Shown: positions 33,214-41,357 of the stretch, piece by piece
Layout of the letters: every line of letters starts with the position of its first letter
Position numbering within the stretch: the stretch's first letter is position 1
NCBI RefSeq assembly: GCF_003391395.1
Contig: NZ_CP024190.1
Span: 1,550,001-1,614,000, forward strand
Reading direction: 5' to 3'
Origin: Mycobacterium marinum
GTDB lineage: Bacteria; Actinomycetota; Actinomycetes; Mycobacteriales; Mycobacteriaceae
DNA length: 64,000 bases
Notes under the pieces: generated by a model
The model's input: only the letters and a program-made list of their open reading frames with translations
Database searches by the model: none
Told to the model about the DNA's origin: nothing
Translations under genes and position numbers: made by a program

Positions 33214-35313
33214 ATGCCGACGCTCGCACAGCCACTGACCGCCGGGCTGGACGACGAGCAACGCGAAGCCGTGCTCGCGCCCCGCGGACCCGTCTGCGTG
33301 CTCGCCGGGGCCGGAACCGGCAAGACGCGCACCATCACGCATCGGATTGCTCAGTTGGTCGCGAGCGGCCATGTCGCCGCCGGCCAGGTACTCGCGGTGA
33401 CATTCACGCAGCGGGCGGCGGGGGAGATGCGCGCCCGGTTGCGAGGGCTGGATGCCGCGGCACAGACAAGCTCCGGTGTCGGTGCCGTCCAGGCGCTGAC
33501 GTTTCACGCGGCCGCGCACCGCCAGCTGCGATACTTCTGGCCGCGCGTCGTCGGCGATATCGGCTGGCAGCTATTGGACAGCAAGTTTGCCGTCGTTGCC
33601 CGCGCGGCCGGCCGTGCCAGGCTCAACGCCAGCAGTGATAACGTGCGCGACCTGGCCGGCGAGATCGAGTGGGCCAAGGCATCGCTGATCACCCCCGAGC
33701 AATACCCGGCGGCGGTGGCCGCCGCATCCCGAGATACTCCGTTGGACGCCGCGCAGATCGCGGCCGTCTACGCCGAATACGAGTCACTCAAGGTGCGCGA
33801 TGAGAGCCTCACCCTGCTCGATTTCGACGATCTGCTGCTGCATACCGCGGCCGCCATCGAAAACGACGCTGCGGTGGCCCAGGAATTCCGGGACCGGTAC
33901 CGCTGCTTTGTCGTCGACGAATACCAGGATGTCACTCCGCTGCAGCAACGAGTCCTGTTGGCCTGGTTGGGAGATCGCGACGACCTGACAGTCGTCGGTG
34001 ATGCCAACCAGACCATCTATTCGTTTACCGGGGCATCGCCTCGATTCCTGCTCGACTTTTCCCGCCGATTTCCCGACGCCACCCTGGTGCGTCTGGAGCG
34101 CGACTACCGGTCCACTCCGCAGGTGGTCTCGTTGGCCAACCGGGTGATCGCGGCGGCCCGCGGCCGGGTTGCCGGTAGCCGGCTGCAGCTGACCGGCCAG
34201 CGCGCGCCCGGCCCGGCTCCGTCGTTTGATGAATATCCCGACGAGGTCGCCGAAGCCACCGCGGTGGCGGCGTCGATCGCCCGACTGATCCAATCCGGAA
34301 CTCCCGCATGCGAGATCGCCATCCTCTACCGCGTCAATGCGCAGTCCGAGGTCTACGAAGAAGCCTTGACCGAGGCCGGTATCGCCTACCAGGTGCGTGG
34401 CGGCGAGGGATTCTTCAACCGCCAAGAGGTCAAGCAGGCGATGGTGGCCCTGCAGCGTGCGGCGGAGCGCGATGTCGAGGCAGCGTTGCCCGACGTGGTC
34501 CGCACGGTCCTGGAACCCCTAGGGCTGACCGCCGAAGAACCCGCCGGGACCCGGGCCCGGGAGCGCTGGGAGGCGCTGAGCGCATTGGCGCAACTGGTCG
34601 ACGACGAGGTGGCGCAGCGACCGCACCTGCAGCTTGCCGGATTGCTCGCCGAGCTTCGAGCGCGCGCCGACGCACGCCATCCACCGGTGGTGCAGGGCGT
34701 CACCCTCGCCTCACTGCACGCGGCCAAGGGTCTGGAGTGGGACGCGGTGTTCCTCGTTGGCTTGGCCGACGGCACGCTGCCGATCTCGCACGCGTTGGCG
34801 CATGGCCCCGAGAGCGAACAAGTCGAAGAGGAACGCCGGCTGCTTTATGTCGGAGTCACCAGGGCCCGAGTGCATTTGGCGCTGACCTGGGCGCTGGCCC
34901 GGTCCCCGGGCGGGCGTCAGGGTCGCAAGCCGTCGCGCTTTCTCAACGGCATTGCGCCGCAGACGCGTGCCGATCCGGGGCCGGCCAAGAACCGGCGCAA
35001 CCGCGGCCCAGTGCGCTGCCGGATCTGCAACAAGGAGCTGACCACGCCGGCCGCCGTGATGCTGCGCCGGTGCGAAACGTGTGCCGGCGACGTCAATGAG
35101 GAATTGCTGCTGCAGCTCAAGTCCTGGCGGCTCAACACCGCCAAGGAACAGAACGTGCCCGCCTACGTCGTCTTCACCGACAACACGCTCATCGCGATCG
35201 CCGAGCTGCTTCCCGCCGATGATGCATCCCTGATCGCGATACCAGGCATTGGCGCCCGAAAGCTGGAGCAGTACGGGGCCGATGTGCTCGAGCTGGTGCG
35301 CCAAGCACGGTAA
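33214..35313 (+). CDS. uvrD2: DNA helicase UvrD2
   Basis: A 699-residue SF1A helicase. Walker A AGAGTGKTRTITHR near residue 32, TFTQRAAGEM, VVDEYQDVTPLQQ, VGDANQTIYSFTGA, LASLHAAKGLEWDAV and YVGVTRARVHL are motifs I-VI. The C-terminal part carries the tetracysteine module CRICNKEL...CETC and an HRDC domain (QNVPAYVVFTDNTLIAIAELLP ... IPGIGARKLEQYG), the signature of UvrD2. UvrD2 is essential in M. tuberculosis. Start ATG at 33214 matches the family length; ATG at 33205 is 3 codons earlier. whiB7 follows on the same strand. Confidence 0.94.
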   Translation: MPTLAQPLTAGLDDEQREAVLAPRGPVCVLAGAGTGKTRTITHRIAQLVASGHVAAGQVLAVTFTQRAAGEMRARLRGLDAAAQTSSGVGAVQALTFHAAAHRQLRYFWPRVVGDIGWQLLDSKFAVVARAAGRARLNASSDNVRDLAGEIEWAKASLITPEQYPAAVAAASRDTPLDAAQIAAVYAEYESLKVRDESLTLLDFDDLLLHTAAAIENDAAVAQEFRDRYRCFVVDEYQDVTPLQQRVLLAWLGDRDDLTVVGDANQTIYSFTGASPRFLLDFSRRFPDATLVRLERDYRSTPQVVSLANRVIAAARGRVAGSRLQLTGQRAPGPAPSFDEYPDEVAEATAVAASIARLIQSGTPACEIAILYRVNAQSEVYEEALTEAGIAYQVRGGEGFFNRQEVKQAMVALQRAAERDVEAALPDVVRTVLEPLGLTAEEPAGTRARERWEALSALAQLVDDEVAQRPHLQLAGLLAELRARADARHPPVVQGVTLASLHAAKGLEWDAVFLVGLADGTLPISHALAHGPESEQVEEERRLLYVGVTRARVHLALTWALARSPGGRQGRKPSRFLNGIAPQTRADPGPAKNRRNRGPVRCRICNKELTTPAAVMLRRCETCAGDVNEELLLQLKSWRLNTAKEQNVPAYVVFTDNTLIAIAELLPADDASLIAIPGIGARKLEQYGADVLELVRQAR

Positions 35314-35331
35314 GCGGCAAAACCGCTGGTC

Positions 35332-35371
35332 AAAAAATCGGTTGTGATGTTCGGCCGCGACGGTTTAACCT
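35332..35371 (+). promoter_or_regulatory. Probable whiB7 promoter with AT-rich WhiB7-binding element
   Basis: An A6 tract (35332-35337) abuts a -35-like TTGTGA (35342-35347) and, after 18 nt, a -10-like TAACCT (35366-35371). WhiB7 activates its own promoter through an AT-rich stretch just upstream of the -35 hexamer, read by its AT-hook. A weak stem AGCGG/CCGCT just before it (35313-35327) may terminate uvrD2. Boundaries are inferred. Confidence 0.55.
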
Positions 35372-35441
35372 CTAACAGGCTTATAGGTGCCGGCACTGAA
35401 CGCTGGCATGGCGGCGAGCAACACGAAAGGAGGCGGCCACG

Positions 35442-35594
35442 ATGATGAACATGAATACGTTCGGTGTAGGCGTGGCTGCCGCCGTGTGGTACCCGGCCGC
35501 CCGTCATGCCACCCGCACCGCCATCCCGGCGGCAGCGGGTAAGCACCGCGTCGCCGCCGCGACTGACTCGTCCGTGGATCGGAGCCCAACGTAG
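35442..35594 (+). CDS. whiB7 leader uORF (50 codons)
   Basis: A 50-residue frame in the whiB7 leader (starting MMNMNTFGVGVAAAVWYPAA, ending DRSPT). It has a near-perfect ribosome binding site (AAAGGAGG, 8 nt before the ATG). A uORF in the whiB7 5' leader is known to control whiB7 by transcription attenuation: translation speed on the uORF sets whether the downstream terminator forms, so ribosome-targeting antibiotics induce whiB7. It ends 30 nt before the terminator stem (35624). The peptide itself is probably not the functional product. Confidence 0.85.
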   Translation: MMNMNTFGVGVAAAVWYPAARHATRTAIPAAAGKHRVAAATDSSVDRSPT

Positions 35595-35623
35595 GCACTA
35601 CGTAAGCCCGATTTTCGCCCAAG

Positions 35624-35669
35624 TGGCCACGGACCTCAGTCACCAGGATCCGTGGCCAATTTTTTTTTT
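35624..35669 (+). terminator. Intrinsic terminator/attenuator in the whiB7 leader
   Basis: A perfect 10-bp stem (35624-35633 with 35649-35658), a 15-nt loop and a run of ten T (35660-35669): a textbook Rho-independent terminator, unusual in mycobacteria. It sits between the uORF stop and the whiB7 start (35739), as expected for the whiB7 attenuator. Read-through is required for whiB7 expression. Confidence 0.93.
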
Positions 35670-35738
35670 GGGTCAACAGCCCGCCGCCTGGTCCGGATCA
35701 CTTCGAACGAAAGCCCCTAGACCAGGAAGCAGGTGAGC

Positions 35739-36008
35739 ATGGACATGTCGGCACTGACCGTCCCTAGACAGACGCTGCCGGTGTTGCCCTGTCATGTCGG
35801 TAATCCGGACTTGTGGTTCGCCGAGACCCCGGCCGATCTCGAGCAGGCCAAGGAACTCTGCGCGAGCTGCCCGATTCGCCCCCAGTGCTTGGCCGCTGCG
35901 CTTGAACGCGCCGAGCCGTGGGGAGTATGGGGTGGCGAGATCTTCGAGCGTGGCTCGATAGTGAACCGCAAGCGCCCGCGCGGGCGTCCGCCCAAGGTTG
36001 CCGCCTAG
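35739..36008 (+). CDS. whiB7: Multidrug-resistance regulator WhiB7
   Basis: An 89-residue Wbl protein: cysteines in VLPCHVG, LCASC and PQCLAA bind the 4Fe-4S cluster; the EPWGVWGGEIF turn contacts SigA; the C-terminus has the AT-hook KRPRGRPPK specific to WhiB7. WhiB7 activates efflux and ribosome-protection genes. ATG at 35739 has AGGAAG 9 nt upstream; GTG at 35733 and ATG at 35745 (MSALTVPRQ, the M. tuberculosis-like start) are alternatives. It follows the uORF/attenuator leader. Confidence 0.95.
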   Translation: MDMSALTVPRQTLPVLPCHVGNPDLWFAETPADLEQAKELCASCPIRPQCLAAALERAEPWGVWGGEIFERGSIVNRKRPRGRPPKVAA

Positions 36009-36110
36009 CAACCGCCCGAATCGCCGGGGCGCGGCCATCGCACCGATTCTCGATGGCCGCACCCTGGCGATCCTTACGCGGAACCCGGATCCCGCGGCCC
36101 GGGCGCCCGC

Positions 36111-37454
36111 TCAGACCGCGGCGGTATCGGGCTCGGCAAAACCGGGGATCAGCTCTTCGGACAGCGCCTTGATCGGCACATGCGCATCCAGCTGGCACAA
36201 AATGGCGGCCACCGACGCGATGACACGCATCGGAATGGCCAGCTTGGGCGGCAGATCCATTTGCCGAGCCGCTTTGATCTGCGCGACCGAGCGGTCAATC
36301 TGGCTCACGGTCATCCGCTGCAGCCACCTACGCGTGTAGTGGAAGACCTCGACCTGGATGGGTTCGACGTACTGGCGCAGCATCTCGTCGATCTCTCGCA
36401 CCGAGACCTGTTGACCCCGCTGGATGAGCCCGGCTTTCTCCATCGTCGGCAACAGCAGGTCATAGTTCTTGTCACGAGCCAACCGAATGGTCATCCCGAG
36501 CTCGATGGGGTAGCCGCCGGGCATGGGCGCCACCGCGCCGAAGTCGATGACTCCCATCCGACCGTCGGGCAGCAGCATGAAGTTTCCCGGGTGCGCATCG
36601 CCGTGCAGCATCTCCAGCCGCCGCGGCGCGTCGAAGGTGAGCTCGAGCAGCAGCGTGCCCATGAGGTCGCGCTCCTGCTGGGTCCCGTTGCGGATGATCT
36701 GCGACATCGGCACGCCGTCGATCCACTCCTGGATCACCACCTTTGGCGCACTGGCCACGATGTGCGGTACCAGGAAGCGTGGGTGACCCGCGTAGGCCTT
36801 GGCGAAGGCACGCTGGTTATCGGCTTCGAGCCGGTAGTCGAGCTCCATTTCGGTCCGCTCGATCAGCTCGTCGACGACGCCCTGCACGTCGGCACCCGGC
36901 GAGAGTTGCTTGAAGACACCGACCATTCGCTGCATCGTCTTCAGATCGGCCTTCAACGCCTCATCGGCGCCGGGGTATTGGATCTTGACCGCCACTTCCC
37001 GGCCATCCGACCAGATCGCCTTGTGCACCTGGCCGATGCTCGCCGAAGCGACCGGGGTGTCGTCGAACGAGCCGAACCGGTCGCGCCATTTAGTGCCCAG
37101 CTGCGCGTCCAGCACTCGGTGCACCTTGGCCGCCGGCAACGGTGGTGCGTCTTTTTGTAGCTTGGTCAGTGCCTCGCGGTACGGTTCGCCAAATTGCTCG
37201 GGAATGGCCGCTTCCATCACGGACAACGCCTGTCCGACTTTCATCGCTCCGCCCTTGAGCTCACCCAAGACCGTGAAGAGCTGGTTGGCCGCCTTCTCCA
37301 TCAGCTCGGCGTTGACCTCGTCTTTTGACTTGCCGGCCAGTCGCTTGCCGACCCCTAGCGCTGCCCTGCCAGCAAAGCCGACCGGAATGCTGGCCAGCTT
37401 TGCGTTGCGCGCGGCCCGGCCGCGTTTGATGTCCGACACACCCCCATCATCCAT
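36111..37454 (-). CDS. ABC1/ADCK (UbiB-like) atypical kinase family protein (Rv3197 type)
   Basis: A 447-residue member. The family's KxGQ motif is GAMKVGQALSVMEAAIPEQF, the Ala-rich loop that replaces the P-loop is VASASIGQVHKA, VAVKIQYP gives the catalytic Lys, and HGDAHPGNFML plus VIDFGAVA give the catalytic and metal residues. Length equals Rv3197. ABC1 kinases support isoprenoid quinone biosynthesis in other bacteria; in mycobacteria the gene is often reported next to whiB7 and antibiotic tolerance. Start ATG at 37454. It is convergent with whiB7 (102 nt apart). Confidence 0.9.
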   Translation of the reverse strand: MDDGGVSDIKRGRAARNAKLASIPVGFAGRAALGVGKRLAGKSKDEVNAELMEKAANQLFTVLGELKGGAMKVGQALSVMEAAIPEQFGEPYREALTKLQKDAPPLPAAKVHRVLDAQLGTKWRDRFGSFDDTPVASASIGQVHKAIWSDGREVAVKIQYPGADEALKADLKTMQRMVGVFKQLSPGADVQGVVDELIERTEMELDYRLEADNQRAFAKAYAGHPRFLVPHIVASAPKVVIQEWIDGVPMSQIIRNGTQQERDLMGTLLLELTFDAPRRLEMLHGDAHPGNFMLLPDGRMGVIDFGAVAPMPGGYPIELGMTIRLARDKNYDLLLPTMEKAGLIQRGQQVSVREIDEMLRQYVEPIQVEVFHYTRRWLQRMTVSQIDRSVAQIKAARQMDLPPKLAIPMRVIASVAAILCQLDAHVPIKALSEELIPGFAEPDTAAV

Positions 37455-37645
37455 TATGGACCTGTGCGCAGGGTATTGATCTGGCTACAACTGATTTCAA
37501 TTGATTCAATCGCAATTGGTGCCGCCGTCCCAGCGCTGACGTTGCGTCGAGACCGGCGCGATCAGCAGCGCATATGTAATCTCTTGCAGGTCGCAATGGT
37601 GTGACTCATCGAAACCCACGTCCGGAGGGTGGACCCCGAGAAGCC

Positions 37646-37819
37646 ATGTCAGCAAAACAGACGCAGCACGAGGCCGCAGATGCCCTGTTCAGGGCGATCA
37701 TCGAAACGTTGGACAAGCACCGCAAAGATTGCACCTTGACCGAGGGCGTACTGGACGACTTGGCCAGGGCGTATGCGGCGATCTCCACCAACGTTCCCGA
37801 GCAGGGGCGCCTGGGCTAG
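37646..37819 (+). CDS. Small conserved hypothetical protein (57 residues)
   Basis: A 57-residue helical, charged protein starting MSAKQTQHEAADALF, with HRKDCTLTEGVLDDLARAY in the middle. The ATG at 37646 has GAGAAG about 5 nt upstream; an upstream in-frame ATG at 37601 would add 15 codons but lacks this. I recall short proteins of this kind next to the Rv3196/Rv3197 orthologs in other mycobacteria; M. tuberculosis carries an annotated small ORF, Rv3196A, here, but I cannot say it is homologous. It runs between the divergent ABC1 kinase and convergent ThiF-like genes, ending 20 nt from the latter. Confidence 0.6.
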   Translation: MSAKQTQHEAADALFRAIIETLDKHRKDCTLTEGVLDDLARAYAAISTNVPEQGRLG

Positions 37820-37838
37820 CAGGCCCGCGGGGCCGGAG

Positions 37839-38678
37839 TCAGCACGAGCACAACGGGTGCCTGGCCCAATACCGCGCCACGACGGAGCCCGCCTCGAGGT
37901 CGAATTCCAGCGTGGCATTGAGCGCCGACGGCGGATCGGACGGGTTTTCCTGATCTCGGACCGCGGCGATCACACCGTTGACTTGGCGCAGCGCCAGCGC
38001 CGCTGTTGCCAGCACGGTGGCCCGATCGGCCACCCCCACGGTGTCACGAAGCTGCGCTGCGATGGCCGGCCAGGCCGGGTCGCGGTCGCTGCGATGTAAG
38101 TCGGCGCACCGCAGGCAGCTGGTCACACCGGGAATCACCAACGGTCCGACCAGCCCGGTGCCGTCGCGAACCCGAACCGGCAGGTGCGCGATGCCCTCCC
38201 TTTGCAGGTCGCGTACCAGGCGCGGCTCGGCCACCAGGTTGTCGGACAACACCACCAGATCCACGGCGCTGCGGGTGACCGCCGCGTGTGGCTGACTGCT
38301 TTGGCCGATTCGTGCCCCCGAGCAACGCAGCGCCTGCACCAGCAGGTCGGACAACGGCCCGCGGCCGTGGATCCGGATTGACGCCGTTCGGCCGGTCCGA
38401 TCCCGGTGCCGGCGGGTCGCGACGCCGGCGCCGACCAGTTGGCTGACCAGGTTGGCCACGTCACCGGGCACCCATCCGCGGCCGGTGGCGTGGCGTTGCA
38501 GTTCGGTGATCGGTATCGGTGATCGCATGGACCGCAGCAGTTCGGCGACCGCCGTCGTCGTCAGCCCCTCTGGCGGGCGGATCAGCACGGCCCGTTGCGG
38601 ATCCCAGCCCACCTGCACCGCACCGTCGGGACGCAGCAGCACCGGCATCGCCGGATCCAGCGAGTACAAGGCGGGCAT
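37839..38678 (-). CDS. ThiF/cyclodehydratase-like E1-fold protein (Rv3196 type)
   Basis: A 279-residue protein resembling the TOMM cyclodehydratase (TIGR03882) and ThiF folds. The N-terminal ~90 residues look like a peptide-recognition winged helix (AVLIRPPEGLTTTAVAELL). CLRCADLHRSDRD and the C-terminal HPLCSC give a Cys4 zinc site as in E1/TOMM proteins. The canonical GxGxxG ATP loop is missing, so it probably does not adenylate by itself. No bona fide YcaO or RiPP precursor is near. It stands between the ABC1 kinase and the DUF2342 gene, which is upstream on the same strand. Confidence 0.8.
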   Translation of the reverse strand: MPALYSLDPAMPVLLRPDGAVQVGWDPQRAVLIRPPEGLTTTAVAELLRSMRSPIPITELQRHATGRGWVPGDVANLVSQLVGAGVATRRHRDRTGRTASIRIHGRGPLSDLLVQALRCSGARIGQSSQPHAAVTRSAVDLVVLSDNLVAEPRLVRDLQREGIAHLPVRVRDGTGLVGPLVIPGVTSCLRCADLHRSDRDPAWPAIAAQLRDTVGVADRATVLATAALALRQVNGVIAAVRDQENPSDPPSALNATLEFDLEAGSVVARYWARHPLCSC

Positions 38679-38716
38679 GACCCGAGACTGTGCCAGGCCG
38701 GCCGGGCAGACCCCGC

Positions 38717-40117
38717 TCAGTTATCCACAGGACCGGAGCCCGGGTCCTCCCGGTTGCGCATGTCGCGGTCGAGCTCGGCTTTCAGGTCGGAAAGTGCCTC
38801 GTCGATACCGGAGGTGTCGCCCCCGATGGTCCGATCGATGAATGCCGCCGGGTCATCGAGGTCCTCGATGGAGGGCAGCAGGTCGGGGTGCTGCCAGACC
38901 GCGTCGCGCGCGTCGATACCGGCGCCCTGAGTCAGCCGGTCCCATAGGGCCGCGGCCTCGCGCAGTTTGCGGGGCCGAAGTTCCAAACCGACCAGTGTCG
39001 TGAAGGTCTGCTCGGCGGGCCCGCCACTGGCCCGGCGGCGACGAAGTGTCTCGCTGAGCGCGGCGGTGCCCGGAATCCGGTCACCGAGTGCATCGGTCAC
39101 CACGGTCTGGACCCAGCCTTCGATCAAGGCCAGCAGTGTTTCCAGACGCTCGAGCGCCTGGGTCTGCGCCGGGGTTGCCTGCGGCTCGAACACCCCTTGG
39201 CTCAACAACTGCTCCATGGCCGCCGGATCGCCCAGCGTGGCCGGGTTGAAGTCGCGGGCCAACTCCTCGATGCCGCTCATGTCGATCTTCATGCCCGCCG
39301 CGTAGGCCTCGACCGCGCCCAGCAACTGGCTGGACAGCCAGGGAACATGGCTGAACAGACGATGATGCGCCGCCTCCCGGGCGGCCAGGAAGGTCATGAT
39401 CTCGCTGCGCGGCTGTTCGAGGCCGGAGGCAAACGATTCGACGGCCTCGGGAAGGATCGCCGCCACGCCCTTGGGGCCCAACGGCAGACCGATGTCGGTG
39501 GAGGTCAGCACCTCACGGGACAACCGGCCCAACGCCTGGCCCAGCTGCGAACCGAACGCCATGCCGCCCATCTGCGACATCATCGACAGCAGCGGTCCGG
39601 CCATGCTCTTGGCTTCCTCCGGCAGCGAGGATGCCCACACCGACGAGATCTGCTGGGCCATGGGATCGCACAGCCGCTTCCAGACGTCCATGGTGTTGTC
39701 GACCCAGTCGGTGGGGCTCCAGCCCACCGCCTTGGCGGTACCGGCGGGCAGCGAGGTCGCCCCGTTGAGCCAGGTCTCAGCCAGGTGTACCGCATCGGAG
39801 ATAGCAGAGTTGGTCGCGTCGGGGATGGGCGCGATGAAGCCGATCGAGCTGGCGGCGACTTGCCGGGCCAGCTGGTAGTTGACCGGGCCCGAGCTCTGGC
39901 CCGAGGTCATGGCGCTGCCGACGCCGCCGAACATTTCGCCCAGGCGGGTGAAGATCTGGCCCAGATCGGCCATGCCAAAATCCCCGCCGATGCCGAAGGC
40001 GCCCAGCGGGTTGGCGTCCGACCCAGACTCGGGATCGTTGTTACCGGGCTTGTCGCGCCCAGATCGATCGTCGCGGGGGTCGTCTCCGGAGGAGAAGCCG
40101 AAAGGCAGGTCAGCCAT
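38717..40117 (-). CDS. DUF2342 putative zinc-dependent peptidase-like protein (Rv3195 type)
   Basis: A 466-residue protein. The N-terminal ~60 residues are acidic and disordered; then the DUF2342 domain (QLARQVAASSIGFIAPIPD, MAFGSQLGQALGRLSREVLTS, FLAAREAAHHRLFSHVPWLSSQLL) continues to the end. The AREAAHHRLF element aligns with the supposed metal site of this family (annotated as zinc-dependent metalloprotease), but no HExxH is present, so activity is unproven. The homolog is Rv3195 (472 aa). It is divergent from the PDZ-Lon gene across 96 nt and lies 38 nt upstream of the ThiF-like gene on the same strand (possible operon). Confidence 0.85.
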   Translation of the reverse strand: MADLPFGFSSGDDPRDDRSGRDKPGNNDPESGSDANPLGAFGIGGDFGMADLGQIFTRLGEMFGGVGSAMTSGQSSGPVNYQLARQVAASSIGFIAPIPDATNSAISDAVHLAETWLNGATSLPAGTAKAVGWSPTDWVDNTMDVWKRLCDPMAQQISSVWASSLPEEAKSMAGPLLSMMSQMGGMAFGSQLGQALGRLSREVLTSTDIGLPLGPKGVAAILPEAVESFASGLEQPRSEIMTFLAAREAAHHRLFSHVPWLSSQLLGAVEAYAAGMKIDMSGIEELARDFNPATLGDPAAMEQLLSQGVFEPQATPAQTQALERLETLLALIEGWVQTVVTDALGDRIPGTAALSETLRRRRASGGPAEQTFTTLVGLELRPRKLREAAALWDRLTQGAGIDARDAVWQHPDLLPSIEDLDDPAAFIDRTIGGDTSGIDEALSDLKAELDRDMRNREDPGSGPVDN

Positions 40118-40200
40118 AACCCCAACGGTACCTACCAGGGGAACAGAAAGCGCGAGGCACCGTCATGCTTGTAGCTGAACCGGCACCTGCTAAGTCCGTC

Positions 40201-40206
40201 TAGTGT
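40201..40206 (+). promoter_or_regulatory. -10 box of a probable leaderless promoter
   Basis: TAGTGT ends 7 nt before the GTG at 40214, so the PDZ-Lon transcript probably starts at its own first codon. It shares the 96-nt divergent region with the DUF2342 gene. Confidence 0.5.
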
Positions 40207-40213
40207 ATGCGGC

Positions 40214-41236
40214 GTGAACAGGCGGATATTGACGTTGATGGTGGCGCTGGTACCGATTGTGGTGTTCGGGGTGCTGCTAGCGGTGGTGACGGTGCCGTTT
40301 GTGTCACTGGGCCCCGGCCCCACCTTCGACACCCTCGGCGAGGTCGACGGCAAGCAGGTTGTCCAGATCGAAGGTACCCAAACGCACCCGACAACGGGTC
40401 ACCTCAATATGACGACCGTGTCGCAACGCGATGGGCTGAGCCTGGGTGAGGCCCTAACCCTGTGGTTGTCCGGGCAAGAGCAGCTGGTGCCGCGCGACCT
40501 GGTGTATCCGCCGGGTAAGTCGCGCGAAGAGGTCGACAACGCCAACAGTGCGGATTTCAAGAACTCCGAGGAAAGCGCCGAGTACGCGGCCCTGGAGTAC
40601 CTGAAGTACCCCGACGCGGTGACGGTGGCCACCGTGAGCGAGCCCGGTCCGTCCGCGGGCAAGTTGAAGGCCGGCGATGCCATCGACGCGGTCAACGGCA
40701 CCGCGGTGGCCAATGTCGAGCAGTTCACCTCGATCTTGAAGGAGACCAAGCCCGGCGATGTCGTGGTGATCGATTTCCGCCGGAAGAACGAGGCGCCGGG
40801 CGTCGCGCAGATCACGCTGGGCACCAACAAGGATCGCGACTACGGCTTCATGGGCGTCGCGGTGCTCGATGCGCCGTGGGCGCCGTTCGTGGTCGATTTC
40901 CACCTCGCCAACGTGGGCGGCCCCTCGGCCGGGTTGATGTTCAGTCTGGCCGTGGTGGACAAACTGACCACCGGCGACCTGGTCGGTTCAACCTTCGTGG
41001 CCGGCACCGGAACGATCACCGCCGACGGCAAGGTAGGCCCCATCGGCGGCATCACCCACAAGATGGCGGCCGCCCGGGCCGCTGGTGCCTCGGTATTCCT
41101 GGTGCCGGCCAAAAACTGCTACGAGGCGGCCTCTGATACGCCCAGCGGCCTGCGGTTGGTGAAGGTCGAAACGCTGGGCCAAGCGGTGGACGCGTTGCAC
41201 GCCATGACCGCGGGGACTGCGACGCCGAGTTGCTAG
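40214..41236 (+). CDS. PDZ and Lon-type (S16) membrane-anchored serine protease (Rv3194c type)
   Basis: A 340-residue protein: N-terminal signal-anchor (RRILTLMVALVPIVVFGVLLAVV), a PDZ domain around 125-205 (TVSEPGPSAGKLKAGDAIDAVNG), and a C-terminal Lon proteolytic domain with the Ser of the GGPSAGLMF motif (~240) and the Lys of GGITHKMAAA (~285), the Ser-Lys dyad. It lacks the ATPase, so it is a LonB/YlbL-like extracytoplasmic protease acting outside the membrane. GTG at 40214 follows a -10 box at 7 nt. UPF0182 follows on the same strand. Confidence 0.92.
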   Translation: MNRRILTLMVALVPIVVFGVLLAVVTVPFVSLGPGPTFDTLGEVDGKQVVQIEGTQTHPTTGHLNMTTVSQRDGLSLGEALTLWLSGQEQLVPRDLVYPPGKSREEVDNANSADFKNSEESAEYAALEYLKYPDAVTVATVSEPGPSAGKLKAGDAIDAVNGTAVANVEQFTSILKETKPGDVVVIDFRRKNEAPGVAQITLGTNKDRDYGFMGVAVLDAPWAPFVVDFHLANVGGPSAGLMFSLAVVDKLTTGDLVGSTFVAGTGTITADGKVGPIGGITHKMAAARAAGASVFLVPAKNCYEAASDTPSGLRLVKVETLGQAVDALHAMTAGTATPSC

Positions 41237-41357
41237 CACCCGGGGGTGCGTAGAGTTGTGACCGTCTAGACAAATCTCTAGCAGCCGGTCGGGAAACGTC
41301 TCGTGGAACGACGGCCTTCAAAACGGCGCCAGCCAAACCGAGCAGGGAGCGTAGCTA

